Source: Kineosporia succinea
GTDB taxonomy: Bacteria > Actinomycetota > Actinomycetes > Actinomycetales > Kineosporiaceae
DNA length: 64,000 nucleotides
Direction: 5' to 3'
Assembly: GCF_030811555.1 (NCBI RefSeq)
Contig: NZ_JAUSQZ010000001.1
Span: forward strand, 372,001-436,000
This document shows, piece by piece, positions 57,585 to 64,000 of the stretch. Position 1 is the first letter of the stretch. Every line of letters starts with the position of its first letter. Both the position numbers and the translations under genes were made by a program. Below the pieces are notes generated by a model, which was not told the origin of the DNA, did no database searches, and worked only from the letters and a program-made list of their open reading frames with translations.

Positions 57585-59187
57585 CCAGCTGCTCCTTGAC
57601 GAAGGCGATCAGGGGTTCCACGTGCACGGCGGGCCGGTCCCACTCGTTCTCGAGGTTCTCGGCCAGATGATGCGTGCCGGCCAGCTCGCCGTCGCGGTAG
57701 TGCCGCACCACCGGGTGCAAGTAGGCCGCGTCGTGCGCCTGACCAGGGGTGTCCTGGGCGATGCGGGTCACCGTGATGTCGAACGGGTCGACCTTGTCGT
57801 GGTCGGGGCCGTACTCCAGCGTGACCAGGAACGCATGCTCGGGACTGCCGATGCCGCCGTCCTTGAAGTACGCGACCGGTACCTCCTCGAGGTAACTCGC
57901 CCGGCCGTCCTGCGCGTCCTGCCCGCCTTGCAGGCTTTGCACGCCTTGCCCACCTTGCACGGTGACGACGTCGGCCAGCACGTCGAACTGCTGCCAGAGC
58001 GCGGAGGTGCGGTTGATGCGCTCGATGATCTTGCCGGTGATCGCCTCCGGGGTGGCCTCGATGCCTCGCGACGGCCATTCCTGGTTCTCGTACCGCTGGT
58101 CGAGGATCTTGCCCAGAGCCCTCACACCGTAACGGAATCCGTGGATGAACCCGTTCGTGGACTTCTTGAAGTCGCGCACCTGGCTCAGCGTTCCCGCGAT
58201 GTACAGGCCGGGCACGTTGGTCGACTCCCAGGCCGAGGTCTGGTTCGGGAAGCGGTCGTTGATCACCAGCTCGGGCCGGGCGTCGCCCTCGAAGATGCTC
58301 GCGTCGAAACGGAACCCGGTGCAGGCGATCACCCGGTCGTAGGTGAGCTCCTTCTGCACCTCGTCGGCCCGGGAGAAGCTGAACACCACGGTGTAGGTGC
58401 CGTTCTCGTTATTGCGGATGCTCTTGACGGTGCCGTCGAGGATCGCGTTCTGCGACTTGAGCTGGTAGGTGTCGAGGAAGTTGTTGTTGACGGCGCGCAG
58501 GTGACCCACGTAGTGCGTGCGCCAGGCCAGCCGTATCGGGCTCGCACCGGCCACGTGCAGCACGGCGGCGGTCTCGACCAGGTTGTCGGCGGTCTCGAAG
58601 GCCGAGTTGCCCTTGCCCAGGATGAGGACGCGCTGGTCGATGAAGTCGTCGGGGTCGACGGAGACGGTGTCGTAGCGCTCGATCGTGTCGGCGCCCTCGA
58701 CGTCGGGGAAGTTGAGCTTGGACACGCCCGTGGCGACGATGACCGTTCTCGCCGTGAGGGTTTCGTGACGGGTGATGATCTCGAACAGGCCCTGCTTCTT
58801 GACGACGTTCTCCACGCGACTGTCGTAGCTCACGTTCACACCGGTCTTCTCGGCGAAGTCCCGCAGGTAGCGCACGAGTTCGTCGGCGTCCGGGAAGTAC
58901 TTCCGGGTGCGGGCGGTGAAGAGCAGACTCGGGTCGTTGTCGTCGGTGTCGCTGCTGAGGATCGAGTTCCAGTCCATGCGCAGGCTGAACTCGGGATCGC
59001 TCGAGCCGGTGTACCGCTTGTTGACCGAGATCAGCGTCCGGTGCCGGGGGTACGTCTCGAAGAACGTCCCGGGACCCCCGCCCGCCTCGAGCACCCGGTA
59101 GTTGCGGCCGGAGCGCTCCAGACGGGCCGCGAGCTGCAGTCCCGCCGGCCCGGCGCCGATGATCAGGTAGTCGATCGTCCCAGTCAT
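57574..59187 (-). CDS. FAD/NAD(P)-dependent monooxygenase-like flavoprotein
   Basis: A 537-residue two-dinucleotide-domain flavoenzyme. FAD-binding GAGPAG at 11-16 followed by ARLERSGRNYRVLEAGG; second Rossmann motif LILGKGNSAFETA (188-200); ATG and ACTGF signatures typical of flavin monooxygenase and FOXRED2-like proteins. It has an in-frame repeat of Gly/Gln near residues 410-428 (VQGGQGVQSLQGGQDAQDG). First gene of the six-gene operon. No Shine-Dalgarno is seen before ATG 59187, so it may be leaderless. Confidence 0.88.
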   Translation of the reverse strand: MTGTIDYLIIGAGPAGLQLAARLERSGRNYRVLEAGGGPGTFFETYPRHRTLISVNKRYTGSSDPEFSLRMDWNSILSSDTDDNDPSLLFTARTRKYFPDADELVRYLRDFAEKTGVNVSYDSRVENVVKKQGLFEIITRHETLTARTVIVATGVSKLNFPDVEGADTIERYDTVSVDPDDFIDQRVLILGKGNSAFETADNLVETAAVLHVAGASPIRLAWRTHYVGHLRAVNNNFLDTYQLKSQNAILDGTVKSIRNNENGTYTVVFSFSRADEVQKELTYDRVIACTGFRFDASIFEGDARPELVINDRFPNQTSAWESTNVPGLYIAGTLSQVRDFKKSTNGFIHGFRYGVRALGKILDQRYENQEWPSRGIEATPEAITGKIIERINRTSALWQQFDVLADVVTVQGGQGVQSLQGGQDAQDGRASYLEEVPVAYFKDGGIGSPEHAFLVTLEYGPDHDKVDPFDITVTRIAQDTPGQAHDAAYLHPVVRHYRDGELAGTHHLAENLENEWDRPAVHVEPLIAFVKEQLGAR

Positions 59188-59303
59188 GGCGGTGACGGTA
59201 GGTCGGTGATTTCAGAGAAAGTTCAACGTCCGGGCGCTCTCGAGTGGTGTTCACGGCCGGTCGCGTGAGACTGGCCAGCACGTGCACGACCCGAGGAGGA
59301 GAC

Positions 59304-59789
59304 GTGGATCTGAAGCCCGAAGAGGCCCGTGACCTGGTGGGCCGTACCCTTCACGACGTGCGGGGCGAGCGCCTCGGTGACGTGAGCGGCGTGTACTTCA
59401 ACGACGCCGGCCATGATGCGGAATGGCTTTCGGTCACGGACGGGGAGAACGTCTCGTTCGTCCCGGCCTCCGCCCTGACCTCCGACGCCTCCGACCAGCT
59501 CTCCCTGACGTTCGACCGGGGCATGCTCGACAACCAGCCGAAGATCGAGCCGCACGACGGCGCGCTGTCGAACGCCCAGGTGGCGCGGCTGCACGAGTTC
59601 TTCCACACGTTCGACGGGCGCACCCGGATCACGAGCGCGACCTCGGGGGCGGCGGCCGACCCGTCGGCCGACCCGGCCGAGACGCCCTTCACCGGGAGGG
59701 CACACGAGGCGGTGTTCGGCACGGGCACCCCGGCGCCGGGTGAGCCGCACGACGTGACCCTGCAGGGGAACGGCAATTTCGCACCGTAG
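59304..59789 (+). CDS. PRC-barrel domain protein (paralog of 51160-51657)
   Basis: A 161-residue protein starting at GTG 59304 with GAGGAGGA upstream. N-terminal PRC-barrel (LVGRTLHDVRGERLGDVSGVYFND), then LSNAQVARLHEFFHTF and the C-terminal EPHDVTLQGNGNFAP, all matching the protein at 51160. It is divergent from the six-gene operon, sharing a 116-bp control region with it. Function unknown; co-location with that operon may be meaningful or coincidental. Confidence 0.78.
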   Translation: MDLKPEEARDLVGRTLHDVRGERLGDVSGVYFNDAGHDAEWLSVTDGENVSFVPASALTSDASDQLSLTFDRGMLDNQPKIEPHDGALSNAQVARLHEFFHTFDGRTRITSATSGAAADPSADPAETPFTGRAHEAVFGTGTPAPGEPHDVTLQGNGNFAP

Positions 59790-59826
59790 GGGCGCGCCGA
59801 TGACGGACGCGTGGCCCGGCGCCGCC

Positions 59827-59857
59827 TGAACCCGGCCCTTGGTTCGGGCCGGGTTCA
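59827..59857 (+). terminator. Terminator after the second PRC-barrel gene
   Basis: A perfect 12-bp stem TGAACCCGGCCC / GGGCCGGGTTCA around a 7-nt loop, 38 bp after the stop codon, between it and the convergent recX gene. Confidence 0.85.
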
Positions 59858-59900
59858 CCTCGGAACCGGCCGACCCGGCGGTGCCGTTTCGGTCGAGGCG

Positions 59901-60018
59901 GGCGTCAGTCGAGGTCGGCGGCAGGTCTAGGCGGGCGGCAGGTCGAGACAGGCGCCAGGTCCGGGCAGGCGCCAGGTCCGGGCAGGCGCCAGGTCCGGGC
60001 AGGCGCCAGGTCTGGGCA
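59901..60018. repeat. 17-bp tandem repeats and duplicated recX end
   Basis: Four consecutive 17-bp units GGCGCCAGGTCCGGGCA occupy 59951-60018 (the last with one change). The 18-bp sequence GGCGTCAGTCGAGGTCGG at 60019-60036, which contains the recX stop, is repeated exactly at 59901-59918, so the end of recX has been duplicated together with the array. Confidence 0.85.
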
Positions 60019-60022
60019 GGCG

Positions 60023-61273
60023 TCAGTCGAGGTCGGGGTGGTCCAGGGCCTCGGCGTCGAGGTCGGCGAGTTCTTCCCGGATGGCCTGGTAGGCGATGCC
60101 GGAGCTGTAGCCCTTGCGGGCGAGCATCCCGGCGAGGCGGCGGAGGCGGCGTTCCGGGTCGTCTTTCATCATGCTGCGGGCCTTCTTGCGCACCAGGTCG
60201 CGGGCGGTGGCGAGTTCGTCGTCGGAGCTGAGCTGGTCGACGGCCTCACGGACCGTCTCGTCGGCCACGCCCTTCTGCCGCAGCTCGTAGGCCAGGGCAC
60301 GCTTGGCCAGGCCCTTGCCCGAGTGCCGGGTCTCGACGTACTGCTGGGAGAACGCCGCGTCGTCGACCAGGTCGACCTCTTCGAACCGGTCGAGCACGGC
60401 GGACGCCACGTCGTCGGGAATCTCCTTCTGCGCCAGCACTTTCGCCAGCTGCGAGCGGGTGCGGGCACCGGCATGCAGCTGCCTCAGCAGGATGTCGCGG
60501 GCTTCCTGCTCGGGATCGGCGGGCGGACGGGGCCGCTCCCGGCCGGCCTCGCGACCAGCCCTACCGCTCTCGTCGTCACCCTCAGAGGTCTCGAGCCCGG
60601 GGTTCTCCGCGTCGTCGGCATCACGTCGCTCCGACCTCGGACGCCGGCGCAGCGAATTGCCCGACCTCCCCCACGGCGAATCCCCCGCCTCACGACGTTG
60701 CCGGTTCAGCCCTCGGGGCTTACGGGCGCCGGGCGTGCTCTCACCGGGGGACGCGACCTCTTCACGGGCGGTTCGGCCCACGCGGGATTTCGCGGTGGCC
60801 GGCCCCCAGCCGGGAGTCGACCACTGCGGCTGGACCTCGCCGTTCCCGGCACCCGGATCGGTGTCCGGGAGAACGTCGGCACCGCTACCGGTCGCGCGAC
60901 GGCTCTCGGCCCTGCGGCTCTCGGCCCCGCGACTCTCGGCCCCGCGACGGCCACTGGCACCGTGACGGTTGCCGCCATCGTCGCTGTCTTCGGCAGCGCC
61001 CTGACCGGCCCGCCACTCGGCTTCTTTCTGGGCGATCATGTCGCGCAGATCGTGCTGGTTCAGCCGGGTGCCGTCGAGGCTCACGACAGCGCCCGCGTCT
61101 GACGCAGCGTCACCGGGACTGCTCTTGCCTACCTTGCGTTTTCGCGCCGGGCGACTGTCGTCGGATGCACCGGCTGCACCGCTGCCCCGTCCGGAAAAAA
61201 GATCGTGGACAGACGCCAGCCCCGGGGTGCCCCCCTCCGGGACCCCCCGGGGCCGTCGCTGGTCTTCGGTCAT
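60023..61273 (-). CDS. recX: RecX regulatory protein with a very long N-terminal extension
   Basis: A 416-residue protein, against 150-270 for usual RecX. The RecX domain is in the last ~160 residues: ARDILLRQLHAGARTRSQL, DDAAFSQQYVETRHSGKGLAKRAL, ELRQKGVADETVREAV and RKGYSSGIAYQAIREEL. Residues 1-250 are low-complexity (Arg/Gly/Glu/Ser-rich, with RRGAESRGAESRRAESRRA) and probably disordered. RecX limits RecA filament growth. ATG 61273 (MTEDQRR) is favoured; lies 110 bp downstream of recA. Confidence 0.92.
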   Translation of the reverse strand: MTEDQRRPRGVPEGGTPGLASVHDLFSGRGSGAAGASDDSRPARKRKVGKSSPGDAASDAGAVVSLDGTRLNQHDLRDMIAQKEAEWRAGQGAAEDSDDGGNRHGASGRRGAESRGAESRRAESRRATGSGADVLPDTDPGAGNGEVQPQWSTPGWGPATAKSRVGRTAREEVASPGESTPGARKPRGLNRQRREAGDSPWGRSGNSLRRRPRSERRDADDAENPGLETSEGDDESGRAGREAGRERPRPPADPEQEARDILLRQLHAGARTRSQLAKVLAQKEIPDDVASAVLDRFEEVDLVDDAAFSQQYVETRHSGKGLAKRALAYELRQKGVADETVREAVDQLSSDDELATARDLVRKKARSMMKDDPERRLRRLAGMLARKGYSSGIAYQAIREELADLDAEALDHPDLD

Positions 61274-61382
61274 GCCTTCGTCACCTTTCAGGCCCCACCA
61301 CAAGGCCGTGTGAGGCCCGCTACGAACACCGACCGGTACCGGAGGAGGTCGGCCGGAACCCGCAGCGGGACGTCACGAGGGA

Positions 61383-62417
61383 TCAGAAAGCGACCGCGAC
61401 CTCGGCGGGAGCGTCAGCCTTCGCGCCCACACCAAGCTTTTCCTTGATCTTCTTCTCGAGCTCGTTGGCCAGGTCGGGATTGTCGCGCAGGAAGCCGCGC
61501 GCATTCTCCTTGCCCTGGCCGAGCTGGTCGCCCTCGTAGGTGTACCAGGCGCCGGACTTGCGGATGAACGAGTGCTCGACACCCATGTCGATCAGGCCGC
61601 CCTCACGGGAGATGCCCTGGCCGTAGATGATGTCGAACTCGGCCTGCTTGAACGGCGGGCTCATCTTGTTCTTGACGACCTTGACCCGGGTGCGGTTACC
61701 GACCGCGTCGGTGCCGTCTTTCAGGGTCTCGATGCGGCGCACGTCGAGCCGGACCGAGGCGTAGAACTTGAGGGCCTTACCACCGGTGGTGGTTTCGGGA
61801 GACCCGAACATCACACCGATCTTCTCGCGCAGCTGGTTGATGAAGATCGCGGTGGTGCCCGAGTTGTTCAGCGCACCGGTGATCTTTCGCAGCGCCTGCG
61901 ACATCAGGCGGGCCTGCAGACCAACGTGGCTGTCGCCCATCTCGCCCTCGATTTCCGCCTTCGGCACCAGGGCCGCCACGGAGTCGATGACGATGATGTC
62001 GAGCGCACCGGAACGCACCAGCATGTCGGCGATCTCCAGCGCCTGCTCACCGGTGTCGGGCTGCGACACCAGCAGGGCGTCGGTGTCGACACCGAGCTTC
62101 TTCGCGTACTCCGGGTCGAGCGCGTGCTCGGCGTCGATGAAGGCGGCGATACCGCCGGCTCGCTGGGCGCTGGCCACGGCGTGCAGGGCGACGGTCGTCT
62201 TACCGGAGGACTCCGGGCCGTAGATCTCGACGACACGGCCACGCGGAAGACCGCCGATGCCGAGCGCGATGTCGAGCGCGATGGAGCCCGTCGGGATGAT
62301 CTCGATCGGCGGACGGGTGTCGTCGCCGAGACGCATGACGGAACCCTTGCCGAACTGCCGGTCGATCTGGGCAAGAGCGGCGTCGAGAGCCTTTTCACGG
62401 TCCGCGGGAGCGGGCAT
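61383..62417 (-). CDS. recA: Recombinase RecA
   Basis: A 344-residue strand-exchange ATPase and LexA co-protease. Walker [23 protein letters not shown] near the start, [11 protein letters not shown], the L1/L2 loop segments ([23 protein letters not shown] cited in part; [11 protein letters not shown]) and a shortened acidic tail ending AEVAVAF. Length and order are standard. A LexA palindrome lies 190 bp upstream. Confidence 0.98.
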   Translation of the reverse strand: MPAPADREKALDAALAQIDRQFGKGSVMRLGDDTRPPIEIIPTGSIALDIALGIGGLPRGRVVEIYGPESSGKTTVALHAVASAQRAGGIAAFIDAEHALDPEYAKKLGVDTDALLVSQPDTGEQALEIADMLVRSGALDIIVIDSVAALVPKAEIEGEMGDSHVGLQARLMSQALRKITGALNNSGTTAIFINQLREKIGVMFGSPETTTGGKALKFYASVRLDVRRIETLKDGTDAVGNRTRVKVVKNKMSPPFKQAEFDIIYGQGISREGGLIDMGVEHSFIRKSGAWYTYEGDQLGQGKENARGFLRDNPDLANELEKKIKEKLGVGAKADAPAEVAVAF

Positions 62418-62523
62418 GTGTGTTCACCTCACAGTCGGCCGGCATCGCGGGATCGCGGGCGCCGGGTTCTTCGTCGATGGAAACGCTAGACGTGACCACC
62501 GACAGTCTTGGCCGAGTCTCTTC

Positions 62524-62542
62524 GCCCTGTGGAAAACAGGGC
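62524..62542 (-). other. Small hairpin in the recA leader
   Basis: GCCCTGT-GGAAA-ACAGGGC, a perfect 7-bp stem with a GGAAA loop, in the transcribed leader about 107 nt upstream of the recA start. No role known. Confidence 0.35.
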
Positions 62543-62606
62543 ACTCGATGCGCCGGTGGAAAACACGATCGCCGTTGACCACGACCACCGGAACGCGAGG
62601 ACTCTA

Positions 62607-62624
62607 TCCGAACACGTGTTCGGA
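62607..62624. promoter_or_regulatory. LexA (SOS) box of recA
   Basis: TCCGAACACGTGTTCGGA, an 18-bp perfect palindrome matching the CGAACRNNNGTTCG SOS core. It lies just upstream of a TAGAGT that could be the recA -10. The rest of the 510-bp region 62418-62927 between recA and the ankyrin gene shows no other gene. Confidence 0.93.
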
Positions 62625-62927
62625 CGGGAGCCGGACACGCCGGGGATCCGAACCGTCACGCCAGGGGCGCAAATCAGCGAAAACGCCCACATTGCATTCG
62701 CTGTCCACGATTTCGTGAACCTAGATTTTTAACTCTCTGCAACTGCAGCCCAACACGTTGCGTGATCACAGACAGGAGCCACGAAAGCTCCCAAAGTCAT
62801 GTCACTCTCGCCCCGTAGTTCACTGTTGACACTGCATCATCACTGGCCAGGGCCTTGATGACAAAATCTGGAACACACCGTGACACACGCTCTTATGGGG
62901 TGGCGGTCAGCGTTACTTAGAGGCACA

Positions 62928-63392
62928 ATGCCGGACATGATCGATGCTCTCCGCGAAACTGACGAGTTCGGGCGTACCGCGCTCCACTACGCCGCCGCCG
63001 ACGGTGACGTCGCCGAGGTCGCACGTCTCCTGGCCGAGGGCGCCGACCCGGGCCAGCCCGACGCGGTGCGCTTCACGCCGCTGCACTTCGCCGCCCAGGA
63101 GCAGCACCCCGAGGTGGTCGCCGTGCTGATCGCCGCCGGTGCGCAGACCACCGCCACCGACCGCTGGGGCAACACCCCGCTGTGGCGCGCCGTCTTCACC
63201 GCGCACGGCCAGCGGGCCGCCGCCGAGGCGCTCATGGCCCACGGCGCCGACCCGGACGCCGCGAACTCCACCGGCATCAGCCCGCGCCGTCTGGCCGAGC
63301 GCATGGGGCTCGGCAACCTGACCGGAGACCAGGCCGACCGCACCTCCGCGGCGACCACCGCGTCCATTGCTCTGCCCCGCCAGCGCGACTGA
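62928..63392 (+). CDS. Ankyrin-repeat protein
   Basis: A 154-residue protein starting at ATG 62928 (MPDMIDALRE; an ATG at 62937 is equally close to the AGAGG). About three to four ankyrin repeats: DEFGRTALHYAAADGDVAEVARLLAEGADP, TPLHFAAQEQHPEVVAVLIAAGA, NTPLWRAVFTAHGQRAAAEALMAHGADPD. These form a protein-binding solenoid. No other domain is present; divergent from recA. Confidence 0.85.
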   Translation: MPDMIDALRETDEFGRTALHYAAADGDVAEVARLLAEGADPGQPDAVRFTPLHFAAQEQHPEVVAVLIAAGAQTTATDRWGNTPLWRAVFTAHGQRAAAEALMAHGADPDAANSTGISPRRLAERMGLGNLTGDQADRTSAATTASIALPRQRD

Positions 63393-63431
63393 GCCCTGAG
63401 CCAGAGCCGCGGCAGCGCCCCCTCGGGCCGG

Positions 63432-64000
63432 TCAGGACAGCAGCAACCGCTCCAGCCGACGGCCGGCCAGCAGCAGACCGGCCGCGCCCAGCGCCAGCAG
63501 GTAGAGCACGTGCACGATCAGTGAGGCGTCCGCCGTGCCCAGTACCAGGGCACGCTCCAGCTCGACCCCGTGATACAGCGGGGTGAGCTGAACGAGCACG
63601 CCGAACGCCGCCGGGTAGGTGGAGAGCGGGTAGAACGTGGTGGACAGCAGGAGCAGCGGGAACACCACGAGATTCACCAGGTCGAAGTCCTGCCACGACC
63701 GCATGAACGTCGTCGCCGCCATACCGGCTCCGGCGAAGGCCAGCCCGATCAGCGTGGCGGCCGGCACCGCCAGCACCGCCCACCACGACCTCACATAGCC
63801 CGCCACGAGCAGCACCAGCAGGAACGCCGTGGCGTAGCCCGCCCCGCGCAGCAGAGCCCAGGCGATCTCGCCCGCGGCCACCGCGCGAGGCCGCAGTGGC
63901 GTGGCCAGCATGCCGTCGTAGACGCGGGCGTACTTGAGCTTCCAGAACACGTTGAACGTCGAGTCCGCCACCGCGCCGTTCATGGCCGAGGCCGCCAGCA
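63432..64000 (-). CDS. ABC-2 type transporter permease, C-terminal part (runs off the right edge)
   Basis: At least 189 residues from the right edge to the stop at 63432-63434. The motif LLAASAMNGAVADSTFNVFWKLKYARVYDGMLATPLRP (cited from the part at the edge, first half beyond an internal ATG at 63983) is characteristic of NodJ/DrrB-type permeases, followed by four helices. ATG 63983 is not a real start since the frame continues upstream with conserved sequence. Likely exports a lipid or drug with an ATPase encoded beyond the window. Confidence 0.85.
   Translation of the reverse strand, partial: LAASAMNGAVADSTFNVFWKLKYARVYDGMLATPLRPRAVAAGEIAWALLRGAGYATAFLLVLLVAGYVRSWWAVLAVPAATLIGLAFAGAGMAATTFMRSWQDFDLVNLVVFPLLLLSTTFYPLSTYPAAFGVLVQLTPLYHGVELERALVLGTADASLIVHVLYLLALGAAGLLLAGRRLERLLLS

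Noticed and set aside
59951-60018. Regular short repeats that might suggest a CRISPR array.
   Set aside because: Units are contiguous with no spacers, only four copies, and no cas genes are present.
62508-62732. A 74-codon frame upstream of recA.
   Set aside because: It runs across the recA promoter and LexA box and has no ribosome site or homology pattern.

Overview
The window is a GC-rich actinobacterial chromosome segment. It carries a 16S-23S-5S operon with actinobacterial features, a class II (B12-dependent) ribonucleotide reductase with NrdR, LexA boxes of the TCGAAC-N4-GTTCGA type, frequent GTG starts and many 4-nt ATGA/GTGA overlaps. A filamentous or zoosporic actinomycete (Kineosporiales-like) would fit, but I cannot fix the genus from sequence reading alone.

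Layout. 0-9.4 kb: the tip of an MFS transporter with a divergent ArsR-type regulator; a GntR / NCS1 permease / hydantoin racemase module; a secreted SGNH lipoprotein; small membrane proteins and an ASCH protein; then an ABC-2 exporter operon with its own histidine kinase and response regulator. 9.4-16.3 kb: a proXVW glycine betaine importer, a LysR regulator, an RTX-repeat secreted protein, a DUF2500-like membrane protein and a polysaccharide deacetylase. 16.3-30.9 kb: a conserved housekeeping block: nrdJ, nrdR (with paired NrdR boxes), a LysM protein and lexA divergent over three LexA boxes, an ACP-like protein, dinG, an RsbW-like ATPase, hflX (apparently starting at CTG), an RsmC-like methyltransferase, dapF, miaA and a class III dioxygenase-like protein carrying two in-frame minisatellites. 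31-35.3 kb: a large LuxR-type ATPase regulator, a small basic protein and a Nudix hydrolase. 35.3-41.1 kb: the rRNA operon on the minus strand, with no tRNA in its spacer. 41.2-51.1 kb: miaB, an MFS transporter, an orphan TAXI binding protein facing a TctDE-like two-component pair, and the gluABCD amino-acid importer.

51.1-59.8 kb is the most unusual region: a tightly overlapping six-gene minus-strand operon (flavin monooxygenase, FMN hydroxy-acid oxidase, cytochrome P450, cation/proton antiporter, a degenerate response regulator lacking its phosphoacceptor Asp, and an acyl-CoA/AMP ligase). Two paralogous PRC-barrel proteins bracket it. It looks like an undescribed oxidative small-molecule pathway under a phosphorylation-independent regulator. 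60-64 kb: recX with a very long low-complexity N-terminus, recA behind an 18-bp perfect LexA palindrome, an ankyrin-repeat protein and the end of an ABC-2 permease.

The SOS system is unusually visible: recA, recX, lexA, a LysM protein in the position of known SOS division inhibitors, and dinG all lie in one window. Perfect hairpins typical of actinobacterial terminators separate most transcription units. No CRISPR array, insertion sequence, prophage or tRNA gene was found.
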